Assembly: GCA_030834695.1 (NCBI GenBank)
Contig: JAUQXK010000109.1
Coordinates: 1-45,672, forward strand
Source of the DNA: Desulfobacterales bacterium
GTDB lineage: Bacteria; Desulfobacterota; Desulfobacteria; Desulfobacterales; SpSt-501
Length of the DNA stretch: 45,672 bases
Direction: 5' to 3'
Below are positions 25,441 to 33,829 of this stretch, piece by piece (the stretch's first letter is position 1; every line of letters starts with the position of its first letter). The notes beneath the pieces were generated by a model. The model was not told where the DNA came from. It made no database searches and worked only from the letters and a program-made list of their open reading frames with translations. The position numbers and the translations under genes are program-made.

Positions 25441-26022
25441 ATGGTTTCCATGAAGAAAATCAGAAGAGACCAGGCCGGTTTTACGCTGGTTGAAATCGCT
25501 ATTGTCCTGGTGATCATCGGGCTGCTGATCGGCGGCGTTCTGAAGGGCCAGGCGATGGTGCAGAATGCCAAAGTCAAGCGGGTCGTCAAGCTGGCGGACG
25601 AGCTGCGCGCAGGCGTTATGACGTTTTATGACAAATACGGTGTTTATCCCGGCGATGAAAACCTTGCGGCCATTCCGCCCAATGGAGCCGATGCGGAGGG
25701 TAACGGGAACGGTCAGATCGAAGCGGCCGAGAGTTTCGAAGTTTTTCGAGATTTGAGGCTGGCCGGACTGATCAGTGGGAATTATACCGGTACGACCGCA
25801 CCCACGCATCCGTTCGGGGATACCGTCGAAATCCAATGGGTCAATCCGCCGGGAAACGCCACCCCCCTGGCCCACTACCTTTTGTTTAACAACCTGCCGG
25901 CCGATGTCTGCCTTGAAATCGACACGAAATACGATGACGGCAACTGGCAAACCGGATCGATTTCCGGAAGCGCAGCTTATACGAACGGAACGAACGTGGC
26001 TGTTTTATACATGCTTTTCTGA
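25441..26022 (+). CDS. Type IV prepilin-like protein 1 (pseudopilin with YPGD segment)
   Basis: A 193-residue protein from the ATG at 25441; AAAGGA at 25427-25432 is eight bases before it and only two before the ATG at 25435. The class III leader is MVSMKKIRRDQAG, cut by prepilin peptidase before FTLVEIAIVLVIIGLLIGG, with Glu at position +5. The mature part has a short alpha-spine, YDKYGVYPGDENLAAIP and NGADAEGNGNGQIEAAESFE, the latter like a Ca-binding loop. The C-terminal domain is beta-rich. There is one cysteine, so no disulfide loop. It is likely a major or minor pilin of this MSHA-like system. A prepilin peptidase is not in the window. Confidence 0.92.
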   Translation: MVSMKKIRRDQAGFTLVEIAIVLVIIGLLIGGVLKGQAMVQNAKVKRVVKLADELRAGVMTFYDKYGVYPGDENLAAIPPNGADAEGNGNGQIEAAESFEVFRDLRLAGLISGNYTGTTAPTHPFGDTVEIQWVNPPGNATPLAHYLLFNNLPADVCLEIDTKYDDGNWQTGSISGSAAYTNGTNVAVLYMLF

Positions 26023-26062
26023 CGCCTGCGTTGCGGCGGATGCTGATGCCCGGTGAAACAGA

Positions 26063-26947
26063 ATGAATCCACCCATCAGGCTGAGTATCAGGATTCGCGC
26101 CAACCAACGCGGATTCACACTGCTTGAGATCGCCGTCGTGATGGTCATTATCGGCTTGTTGGCCGGCAGCGGCGTCTCCTTGATGCGCGTGCTGACCGAG
26201 CGCAAGGCGCGCAACGAAGCTCTTTCCTACCTGAAGGACACCCACACCAGCCTGATCGTCTTTGCCGAGCGGACCGGGCGTTTGCCCTATGCGGACAGCG
26301 ACGGCGACGGTCTTGAGAACAACGGGACCGCCAGCGGCACCCTGCCCTACCGGACCTTGCTGACGGCACCGACTGATGCTTACAAAAGGCCTCTGCGATA
26401 TGCGATCAACCCGAATTTGGGCGTCAACCGAACATCGGCGTGTTCCGCGCTGCGCACGGGATTGGCCGGAACGCCGCTGGTGGTGGATGCCGACGGGGCG
26501 GCGGCATCGTTCCCCATCGCTGCGGTCCTGGTCAGCGCCGGTCCCATGGATGCGGATGGAGACGGTAATGTTTTTGACGACCTGGCGGCCGGAACCCATC
26601 AGGGCGACAATACCGATGGAACTCCGAACTACCTTCGCCATCCGCCGGTGGCCGGGTTTGATGATCTAGTCGACTATTTGGGCGGCAACGAGCTTTACAG
26701 CAGCCTTTGCGAGTATTTATCACTGGCCGTCAACAACCACAGCGGCTCGGTCGTCTATGTTCACGATGTCAACCAGGGATCGGATCTGGGGAGCCTGGCG
26801 GGTGGCAATTCCGCCGTGTACACCGTTCTTTCGGGCAGTCTTCTGGTTTTATGCAGCAGCTCCGGCGGATGTGCCACGCCGATAGCATCGAATCCCCCTA
26901 CCCCCATCGCACTTGCCGGCCGGGGCCTAACCATCACGCTTCCCTGA
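26063..26947 (+). CDS. Type IV prepilin-like protein 2 with two Asp-rich Ca-binding-type loops
   Basis: A 294-residue protein. The leader of 17 residues ends NQRG and is followed by FTLLEIAVVMVIIGLLAGSG (Glu at +5). The mature protein is larger than a major pilin. It has two EF-hand-like loops, DSDGDGLENNG from Asp78 (Asp78, 80, 82) and DADGDGNVFDD from Asp163 (Asp163, 165, 167 and Asp172/173). Four cysteines in the C-terminal half could form disulfides. It looks like a minor or tip pilin or adhesin. The ribosome site is weak; the gap to prepilin 1 is 40 bases, so both are probably in one transcript with the secretin. It converges on the PilC-like gene with 16 bases between stops. Confidence 0.88.
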   Translation: MNPPIRLSIRIRANQRGFTLLEIAVVMVIIGLLAGSGVSLMRVLTERKARNEALSYLKDTHTSLIVFAERTGRLPYADSDGDGLENNGTASGTLPYRTLLTAPTDAYKRPLRYAINPNLGVNRTSACSALRTGLAGTPLVVDADGAAASFPIAAVLVSAGPMDADGDGNVFDDLAAGTHQGDNTDGTPNYLRHPPVAGFDDLVDYLGGNELYSSLCEYLSLAVNNHSGSVVYVHDVNQGSDLGSLAGGNSAVYTVLSGSLLVLCSSSGGCATPIASNPPTPIALAGRGLTITLP

Positions 26948-26963
26948 TGATGCTGCCGACGGC

Positions 26964-28181
26964 TTAATAAGTTTTGCCCAGATCCCCCATCACGTCGTAA
27001 AGCGGCAACAGGATCGACAGCACGATGATGCCGAAAACTCCGCCCAGCGCAAAAATAGCGATAGGCTCTATGGCATTCACCAGGACCTGCGTGGCGCGCT
27101 TGACTTCACGATCATAATATTCGCCCATACGCTTGAACGACTCATCGATGGTTCCGGTGGTTTCCCCGTTGCGGATGGCTCCCAGCAAGAGCGACGGAAA
27201 CCCCCCGGCCTTTTCGAAACCACCTGCAATCGATTCGCCTCGTTCGATCTCCTGGTGAGCTGCCGCCAAGCGGTCCTCCAAATAACGGTTGCCCAAGGCT
27301 CGATGGGACAGGATTTTGAAAATGGCTTTGATGGTCATTCCCGTAGAGAGCATGGTGGCAAAATTATGACACAGACGTGTCAGGGCCATATTGCGGGCAA
27401 TGCTGCCGAGAACCGGAAATGATAAAAGATGTCGGTGAAGCGCCAGCCGGCCAGACTCCGTCCGTTGATATAAGCAAAAAGCGCCGACGCCAAGCACCGT
27501 GCCACTTAACAACCATGTCCATTCTGTCTTTAAAAATGTGCTTGCTTCGAGAAGGGTGGTCGTCACCCAAGGCAGAGGGGCTCCCAATTCCGACAACACC
27601 TTGACCATCTGCGGCAGGACATAGCCGACCCAAACGGCGATCACTGCAGCAATCGCGGTGCTGATGAATGCGGGGTACAGCAGGGCCTTCTTGAAAATCG
27701 CTCGGATTTCGGCCTTCCACTCATGATAGGCTGCCAGGTCTCTGAGACACTTCGGCAGCACGCCGCTCTTCTCGCCCATGCTGACCATCGCCAGGTCCAG
27801 CGGTTGGAACGCCCGAGGATAGCGATGCATGGCCTCATGCAGGCTGCTGCCGCTTTCGACTGCGAATTGCACTTCACCGACGATGCTTTTCAATGCCCGG
27901 CAGGGCAGCGAATGTCCGATTTCTCCCAGGCTGGATAACAGGGGTAGCCCGATTTCAAGGGTTTGGGCGAACCGATAGTAGAACTCGATCAGCATTTTGG
28001 TCTGGATATGCCGACGGCCGAACCATTTGGCTCCCAGGCTTTCACGCTGAACCGCGCTCTCAATCAGGAAAAGGCCGCGTTGCTTCAATTCCTGCTCGAC
28101 ATCCGCTTCATTGAACGCCGCTAATTGGCCTTTCACCACACGGCCGGAATCGTCGATCGCTTTGTAATGGTAGCTACTCAT
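26964..28181 (-). CDS. mshG: Inner-membrane pilus assembly platform protein, PilC/GspF/MshG-like
   Basis: A 405-residue protein with two GspF repeats. The first starts after the N-terminal MSSYHYKAIDDSGRVVKGQL (family opening) with FYYRFAQTLEIGLPLLSSLG and VSMGEKSGVLPKCLRDLA. The second shows LCHNFATMLSTGMTIKAIF and AIRNGETTGTIDESFKRMGE. Three or four membrane helices are visible (for example YPAFISTAIAAVIAVWVGYV and the C-terminal IAIFALGGVFGIIVLSILLP). The ATG at 28181 overlaps the ATPase stop by eight bases; a TTG at 28190 is less likely. It anchors the assembly ATPase and the pilin-extraction site in the inner membrane. Confidence 0.94.
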   Translation of the reverse strand: MSSYHYKAIDDSGRVVKGQLAAFNEADVEQELKQRGLFLIESAVQRESLGAKWFGRRHIQTKMLIEFYYRFAQTLEIGLPLLSSLGEIGHSLPCRALKSIVGEVQFAVESGSSLHEAMHRYPRAFQPLDLAMVSMGEKSGVLPKCLRDLAAYHEWKAEIRAIFKKALLYPAFISTAIAAVIAVWVGYVLPQMVKVLSELGAPLPWVTTTLLEASTFLKTEWTWLLSGTVLGVGAFCLYQRTESGRLALHRHLLSFPVLGSIARNMALTRLCHNFATMLSTGMTIKAIFKILSHRALGNRYLEDRLAAAHQEIERGESIAGGFEKAGGFPSLLLGAIRNGETTGTIDESFKRMGEYYDREVKRATQVLVNAIEPIAIFALGGVFGIIVLSILLPLYDVMGDLGKTY

Positions 28182-29826
28182 AATCGGCAATCACCCTGGA
28201 AACTTCTTCGATAGAGGTCGCATGCTGGGCCACTTTTTTTAAGGCCTGCTTGAACATGGGATGCGTGCCGGCTTGGACGGCGGCATCTTTGATATCCTCG
28301 TTCAACGCTCCTGAAAAAATAAGGCCGGCGATCGCACGATCGATCTGAATGACCTCATAAACGCCGCTCCGCCCGCGATAGCCCGAGTTGTAGCAGCCGT
28401 CGCAGCCGGTCGCATGGGCGGTTTCCGTCGGTGCCGCGATCCCCTTGTTCTGGAACAGCTTCAAAACGTCCGCCTGGATCGGCTGGCGCAACGCACATTT
28501 GGGGCAAAGCAGGCGCACCAGGCGCTGGGCGACCACCAATGATAGCGCCGAGGCGAGAATCCCTGCGTTCACACCGATGTCGAGCAGACGGCTAATCGCC
28601 GAGGCCGCATCGTTGGTGTGCAGTGTGGACAGTACGAGATGTCCGGTCAACGAAGCCTGCAACGCCAAATCAGCGGTTTCCCGGTCGCGGATCTCGCCCA
28701 CCAGAATAACATCCGGGTCTTGTCGCAAAGCCGACCGCAGGGCATTGCCGAACGTCAATCCGGCCTTTGGATTGACGGCGGTCTGCCGAACGGTCGGAAT
28801 GCCGTATTCGATGGGGTCTTCGACGGTCATGGAGTTGATACTGGGGCTGTTCACCGTCATCAGCGCGCAATACAGCGTGGTGGTCTTGCCGGATCCGGTC
28901 GGACCGGTCGTCAGGATCAGCCCATGCGGTCGTTTAATGGCGGTTTTGAAGCGCGCCAAGTCTTCGTTTTCAAAACCCAAGTCTCTCAAATCCTTGGCCA
29001 GCTTGTTATGGATCAACAGCCGCATCACAACGGTTTCGCCCAGCTGAGTGGGGAACGTGGACACACGAATGTCGAACTCCCCTACCCGGCCCTTGAACCG
29101 GATGCGGCCGTCATGCGGGATGTTCGGGTTGGAGATGTCCATGTCCGCCATAATTTTATAGCGTGTCAACAGCGGCTGCAGGAAAGGCCGCGCGAACAGA
29201 TGCTTTTGGTGCAGCACCCCATCGATGCGATAATAGATGCGAACCAGATTGCTATCCGGCACCACATGAATGTCGCTGGCTCCGAGCATGTTTCCTTTTT
29301 CAATGAGCAAATCGGACAGCGTCACGATCTGGTCGTCTTTGAAGACACTCTGGCCGTTGCCTGAATACGTGATCGCTTCGATCTCCCGGTCGATGTTCTG
29401 GGCCGTCTTGTAATAGAGATCGGTCGCACTGGCGATCCAGGACCGGCGCGCGATAAAGGTTTTGACCCGGCAGCCGGTCAAACGCTCCAGTTTGTCCCGC
29501 GCAATCACATCGAATGGGTTGCTGCAGGCCACGTTGAGGGCGCCGTCCTCGATCGCAAACGGGAACATGCCGTGCTCGTTGACGATTTCGATCGGGATTC
29601 TCGCGGCCAGACTTTGATCGACCGCCACCGTTTCGGTATCCAGGATCTGGGCGCCACTCTGAACTGCAATGGCCATCTGCAGATCTTCCTCGGTTACCCA
29701 GTCCAGTCGCCGCAGCACGTCTCCGAGCATGACGCCGGTCTTCTGGGTCTCCATCAAGGCCATTTTGAGCTGGTCCTGGCCCAGAAATCCCATCTCAATC
29801 AAGATATCGCCGATACGTTTTTTCAT
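28174..29826 (-). CDS. mshE: Pilus assembly ATPase, PilB/GspE/MshE-like, with MshEN-type N-domain
   Basis: A 550-residue protein from the ATG at 29826, preceded by AAGGGGG; the frame extends 20 codons upstream. The N-domain has KKRIGDILIEMGFLGQDQLK and then MLGDVLRRLDWVTEEDLQMA, the two-motif MshEN pattern that binds c-di-GMP in MshE, with several positions changed. The ATPase has GPTGSGKTTT (Lys314), SMTVEDPIEYG (Asp box), VGEIRDRETADLALQASLTG (Walker B) and LSTLHTNDA (His box). Zinc-type cysteines follow in LCPKCALRQ and CDGCYNSGYRGRSGVYEV. It powers pilin polymerisation from the cytoplasmic face. Coupled to mshG downstream. Confidence 0.95.
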   Translation of the reverse strand: MKKRIGDILIEMGFLGQDQLKMALMETQKTGVMLGDVLRRLDWVTEEDLQMAIAVQSGAQILDTETVAVDQSLAARIPIEIVNEHGMFPFAIEDGALNVACSNPFDVIARDKLERLTGCRVKTFIARRSWIASATDLYYKTAQNIDREIEAITYSGNGQSVFKDDQIVTLSDLLIEKGNMLGASDIHVVPDSNLVRIYYRIDGVLHQKHLFARPFLQPLLTRYKIMADMDISNPNIPHDGRIRFKGRVGEFDIRVSTFPTQLGETVVMRLLIHNKLAKDLRDLGFENEDLARFKTAIKRPHGLILTTGPTGSGKTTTLYCALMTVNSPSINSMTVEDPIEYGIPTVRQTAVNPKAGLTFGNALRSALRQDPDVILVGEIRDRETADLALQASLTGHLVLSTLHTNDAASAISRLLDIGVNAGILASALSLVVAQRLVRLLCPKCALRQPIQADVLKLFQNKGIAAPTETAHATGCDGCYNSGYRGRSGVYEVIQIDRAIAGLIFSGALNEDIKDAAVQAGTHPMFKQALKKVAQHATSIEEVSRVIADYE

Positions 29827-30168
29827 AGACCCCCTTGAAACAGGTAATTCGGAAGAAGATAGCTTCAGCGCATCCGCCGGTATCAAGAATGCGGAGTTGG
29901 TTTACGGGCTGCGGGTATTTTTATGCAAATTGGATGCCGATCACTGCTGAAAGGCGTGCTTAAATGCCGCATGAGTCCCCCGGATCCAGCAGGATGTCCA
30001 TTCAAATCATTGGGATTGGAGCAGACCGCAAATTGCGCTATAAAAAAATGGATATCCGCTAAGCAAAAGCTTGACGGGTCAACGCCGGGCTTTCTTTTCT
30101 GGTTATAGACGGTAGATGTGCCGGCGGCATCATTCGGCACAAGCCACTGCGTTCGGAAGGGGGTGCCG
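29827..30168. other. Divergent intergenic region between mshE and azlC
   Basis: A 342-base gap. It holds a candidate plus-strand promoter for azlCD (30016-30044). For mshE only TTGCAT with no good -10 is seen on minus. Open frames on both strands here have no recognisable content. No terminator or RNA gene is evident. Confidence 0.5.
30016..30044 (+). promoter_or_regulatory. Candidate sigma-70 promoter for azlCD
   Basis: TTGGAG at 30016-30021, a 17-base spacer, then TATAAA at 30039-30044, embedded in an A-rich run. The predicted start near 30051 leaves a leader of about 115 bases. The -10 is strong (5 of 6) and the -35 weak (3 of 6). Confidence 0.4.
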
Positions 30169-30885
30169 TTGTCGCTGCGAAGACAGGAATTCATCCGAGG
30201 CGTGCGGGATACGTTGCCGCTGTTGCTGGGCGCCTTCCCGTTCGGATTGATTTACGGTGCGGTGGCCGTGACGTCGGGATTGTCCTTAGCGGCGGCCATG
30301 GCCATGTCGGCCTTTGTCTTCGCGGGTTCCTCGCAGTTTATCGCGGTGGGATTGGTGGCGGCCCGTACGCCGGTTGCGATCATCGTTCTAACGACGCTGA
30401 TCGTCAATCTGCGCCACATGCTCTACAGCGCCACGCTGCTGCCGTACTTGAAAAATCTCTCCCAGAAATGGCGCATCCCGCTGGCGTTCTGGCTGACGGA
30501 CGAAACCTTCGCCGTGACGGTGCACCGGTTTCAACAAGCGGATGGTTCGACCGAAAAGCACTGGTATCAGCTCGGCTCGTCGGTCGCCATGTATCTGAAC
30601 TGGCAGTTCTGGTGCTGGAGCGGATTGATGCTTGGGACAAAGATCCCCAATGCTTCGGAATGGGGGCTGGACGTGGCCATGCCGGTCACCTTCATCGGCA
30701 TGATCATCCCCTTCGTCAAAACCATTCCCATGGCGGTCTGTATTTTGACGGCCGGGGCGGCATCGCTGCTGACATTGACGCTGCCCTACAAGCTGGGGAT
30801 CGTCGTTTCCGCGTTCGTGGGAATCGCTGCCGGCTTCATGGCCGAGCGTAACCTGAAAAAGACGAAAGGAGCGCTTCCGCAATGA
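30169..30885 (+). CDS. azlC: AzlC-family membrane protein, branched-chain amino acid exporter large subunit
   Basis: About 238 residues. The best start is TTG at 30169, with GGAAGG eight bases upstream; GTG at 30163 or 30118 would add a few residues. Family signatures include [57 protein letters not shown] and [10 protein letters not shown]. Several membrane helices follow, ending in a basic tail. AzlC with AzlD (YgaZ/YgaH in E. coli) exports branched-chain amino acids such as valine through the inner membrane. The azlD start overlaps the stop as ATGA, the normal arrangement. Confidence 0.93.
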   Translation: MSLRRQEFIRGVRDTLPLLLGAFPFGLIYGAVAVTSGLSLAAAMAMSAFVFAGSSQFIAVGLVAARTPVAIIVLTTLIVNLRHMLYSATLLPYLKNLSQKWRIPLAFWLTDETFAVTVHRFQQADGSTEKHWYQLGSSVAMYLNWQFWCWSGLMLGTKIPNASEWGLDVAMPVTFIGMIIPFVKTIPMAVCILTAGAASLLTLTLPYKLGIVVSAFVGIAAGFMAERNLKKTKGALPQ

Positions 30886-31202
30886 CGGCCGACGAATGCA
30901 TGCTGATCGCGGGAATGACGGCCGTTACCTTCGGTATCCGCTATTTTCTGTTTGCGCTGGCGGACCGCATTCGCATGGCCCCCTGGATCGAAGCCTCGCT
31001 TAAGTTCATTCCTCCGGCCGTCCTGACCGCCATCATCCTGCCCGCTGTTTTATTGCCGAAGGGGGATTGGCACCTGTCGCTTTCCAATCCCTATCTGGTT
31101 GCCGCACTCGTGACCACGGCCGCCGGAATCCGCACCCGGAATCTACTGGCGACCATCGCCGTCGGCTTGTGCGCCTTCTTCGGGCATCGGCTGTTTCTTT
31201 AA
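30882..31202 (+). CDS. azlD: AzlD-family membrane protein, exporter small subunit
   Basis: A 106-residue hydrophobic protein with four predicted membrane helices: [55 protein letters not shown] and [18 protein letters not shown]. The pattern TFGIRYFLF followed by IPPAVLTAI is typical of AzlD. The ATG overlaps the azlC stop. Its TAA stop shares the bases TTAA (31199-31202) with the stop of the convergent transketolase gene. Small partner of AzlC. Confidence 0.92.
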   Translation: MTADECMLIAGMTAVTFGIRYFLFALADRIRMAPWIEASLKFIPPAVLTAIILPAVLLPKGDWHLSLSNPYLVAALVTTAAGIRTRNLLATIAVGLCAFFGHRLFL

Positions 31203-33550
31203 ACCTGCTCCAGGTAGCGTCGAATGGCCTGGAACTGGCTCTCCCCATCCAGCCCGGCCTCCGCCAGAACCTGGTCGGCTTGGCCGCTGCCGAGGAAATG
31301 GCCTTTGCGGAAGGGGTGCAGGGTCATCTTCCGGCCGCGGCCGGAGCAGACCCAGCGCTCCATCGTCGGGAGCGTGAACCCGGTGATCCCCATGGCTTCC
31401 TGTGCGCACGCCTCGGGATAGATCCTTTCCCGCTCTGCGGCGGGCAGGAGATCGAAAAGCTCCGCGCTGGCGACATAGAACACATCCAGATCGATTCCTT
31501 TGTCTTTTAGAAGCGGTAGTGTTTGCTCAATAAATGCATAGCCGACGTCACTGCCTTGGAGCACCAGGGTGCCGTCGCGCTTCCCCTCCGCCCGGCGCAG
31601 GAGATACACGCCCGTCGCCGCGGAGGTGGCCGGCGCCAGACCCAACGCCGGCCGATCCAGAACCGTTTCCGAAGGCCGGGTGACGAAGGGTGCAATCACC
31701 GCCGGGCGTTGCGCCAGCGCTGTGGACACGAGGGTCCAGATCTCCTGGGGGTCCCAGGGCGTGAGCGTGATCATGGTGCCGAGGGGAAAGTTTCCCTGCA
31801 GAAGCTGCAACGCCTGGGGGTCGGCATGCGTGGGGCCGTCCTCGCCGGTCTTGACGCCCGCGTGCGCACACACCAGGACGAAGGGCCGGTAAGGCTCCTG
31901 AAAAACGGCCTGTCGGGCCTGATTGCCGATGGCGTGCAGGCGGGCGGCGACATGCCCGAGGCCGGCGATGAAAGCGCCGTAGGAAGATCCGACCCCCAGA
32001 TGCCGCCCGTAGGCTGAAAGGCCGGCCAGGATGCCGCTCATGGCGTCTTCGCAGATTCCGCCGGTAACCAGCATCCGGGAGTTCGGATTCGAGGCGGCGT
32101 TGTACCAACCTTGCGCAAATCCCTGGCCGATGGTGTTGACGCTGGTGGAACCGTACAAATCGGCGGATGCCGTCAGCACGGAGCCCTGGCTGGCGCGATT
32201 ATAATGCTGAAGGACGCGGCCGAGCTCGCCTCTCAGGGTGGCCGGCTTGCCCGGTGCCAAGACCAGCTCGGGCGGTATGCGGCCTTTGGTTGCTGCGGCC
32301 AGATCGAAAACGGCCTCAACCGCCGGCGCCTGCGGACGGGGACGACGGGACCGCTCGTCCAGCCGTCGCCGCGCCTCGCGCAACCGCTGCGCCAGCACGG
32401 CCACCAGGGGGGTGTTGTTTTCGAGCGCGCCGCGGATCACCGTCAAGGCTTCCCAAAAGCATTCTTCGAGAATTTCCGCTGATCGGCCGTTTCGGCAGCG
32501 CTGATTGGCGCTTTCGCAGCGCGGAAGGGTTGCACCGGTCGGCGTCATGAAGGGCGCGACCGCCTTGAAAAATCCGTCTGCACACAGGCTGTGGCCGGCT
32601 CCGTGCGACGCACGGCCCTCTATGCCGTACTGCCACCCTTTCTGAGTGCGATAGACGATGGCGGTCGGCTGATCGTTGGGCATGGTTCCGGCCCGTCGCT
32701 GGGCGGCGATGACCTGTTCGAAATTCATGCCGTCCGGGACCAGGATGGCGTTCCAGTCGTGCAGCAGGGCGAACTCGACCGGATTCCACTGGACGTAGTC
32801 GCCCGGGGAGTCCCCGTCCCGGCAAACCCGGTTGGAATCGATGGAGGCCTGGTTCCAGTCTACATGCAGGATCGCGTTTTTGAGACAGGCCGTTCCAGCG
32901 GCGGCCATGGCCTCACCGACCCGCCCGGGTGTCATCCCGCCTTCCCCTTCGATGATATGAACCCGCGGCGCGTTGCTGCCGTAATAATCCATCGCGCCGA
33001 AGGCCAGACCCAGTGATGCCGCAACCCCGACCCCCGACGCTCCGGTGGCCAGGCGCAGAAACGGGGTGGCCGGGGTCGGATGGCCGTCTAACGCCTTGGT
33101 CCGGAATTTCAGGAAGAGCGGGGTCTTCGCCAGAGGGTTGCGCCGGAAACCGAGCAGATCCTCCAGCCGCAGCTGGTGTTTTTCAAATTCGGGGAGAAGA
33201 TCGGGGGCTCCGATGCGCATTACTTCATTGCGCAGCGCCCACATGGCGTAAAGTCCGAGGGTCTTGTGCCCTGCCCCATAGGAGATGACATCGGCGTCCT
33301 CCCGATCCGGATGGGAGGGGTCATAGTCCAACGTGTCGAAGACGATCCCGGCCACCAGGCGGCCCGAAGAGATCGACCCGCCGGGATGCCCGGACATCGG
33401 GACATAGTTATACAGCATGGCGCACAGGGAACGATACATCAGGTCGAGTTGTTCAAAATGGGTCAGGTTTCCTGCGGCCAGCCGCTGTTGCCGAATCTCC
33501 TGCTCGATATCGATGTAAACGCCGCGTCTGGGTCCAAGTTGAAAACTCAT
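31199..33550 (-). CDS. Transketolase-family thiamine-diphosphate enzyme, long single-chain form
   Basis: A 783-residue protein, longer than usual transketolases (about 660-700). The start has AAGGAGA at good spacing. The ThDP enzyme signature is complete: SGHPGGS (54-59), GAGHKTLGLYAMWAL, GEGGMTPGRVGEAM at 202 followed by Asn in HVDWNQASID (G-E-G to N ThDP/Mg site), the middle pyrimidine domain with LVTGGICEDAMSGILAGLSA, and GEDGPTHADP (569-578). Enzyme class and ThDP binding are clear, but the sequence looks unlike standard TktA. Substrate preference (sugar phosphates in the pentose phosphate pathway) is inferred. No pentose-pathway neighbour is present. It converges on azlD with overlapping stops. 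Confidence 0.88.
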   Translation of the reverse strand: MSFQLGPRRGVYIDIEQEIRQQRLAAGNLTHFEQLDLMYRSLCAMLYNYVPMSGHPGGSISSGRLVAGIVFDTLDYDPSHPDREDADVISYGAGHKTLGLYAMWALRNEVMRIGAPDLLPEFEKHQLRLEDLLGFRRNPLAKTPLFLKFRTKALDGHPTPATPFLRLATGASGVGVAASLGLAFGAMDYYGSNAPRVHIIEGEGGMTPGRVGEAMAAAGTACLKNAILHVDWNQASIDSNRVCRDGDSPGDYVQWNPVEFALLHDWNAILVPDGMNFEQVIAAQRRAGTMPNDQPTAIVYRTQKGWQYGIEGRASHGAGHSLCADGFFKAVAPFMTPTGATLPRCESANQRCRNGRSAEILEECFWEALTVIRGALENNTPLVAVLAQRLREARRRLDERSRRPRPQAPAVEAVFDLAAATKGRIPPELVLAPGKPATLRGELGRVLQHYNRASQGSVLTASADLYGSTSVNTIGQGFAQGWYNAASNPNSRMLVTGGICEDAMSGILAGLSAYGRHLGVGSSYGAFIAGLGHVAARLHAIGNQARQAVFQEPYRPFVLVCAHAGVKTGEDGPTHADPQALQLLQGNFPLGTMITLTPWDPQEIWTLVSTALAQRPAVIAPFVTRPSETVLDRPALGLAPATSAATGVYLLRRAEGKRDGTLVLQGSDVGYAFIEQTLPLLKDKGIDLDVFYVASAELFDLLPAAERERIYPEACAQEAMGITGFTLPTMERWVCSGRGRKMTLHPFRKGHFLGSGQADQVLAEAGLDGESQFQAIRRYLEQV

Positions 33551-33829
33551 GCCAGTCTCCTTTCCGTTGGCGCCCTGGCGCCTCTTTGTAAAGATTACAG
33601 GGTTCTATTCGAATGATGGATTGATTTTTTCTGATTCTACCCGGCCTCTCGCGATTTCACAAGTTGTCCATTGAAGAAGGCCGGTCGTCGGTCTGCGAGG
33701 GTCTATCCACCGCTTCGCCAAGAAAAAAAGACTTACATGTTTCGTGAGAATTCGATACGATCCGAAAACACGCCGGCGGTCGACCGCAGCCCGGGGACGG
33801 CCGGCGGCTGCACTTATAGAGAGAGCCGA

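Noticed and set aside
29883-30194. Minus-strand open frame of about 103 codons between mshE and azlC
   Set aside because: Runs across the azlC promoter and start region and has no protein-like features; judged chance.
33569-33582. Two GGCGCC palindromes just upstream of the transketolase ribosome site
   Set aside because: Very short with a two-base spacer and common in GC-rich DNA; no clear regulatory reading.
33671-33829. N-terminal extension of the GreA/B-family frame
   Set aside because: The extra 53 codons have no family similarity, and the ATG at 33830 begins the conserved MSRAFVKE signature with a purine-rich site.
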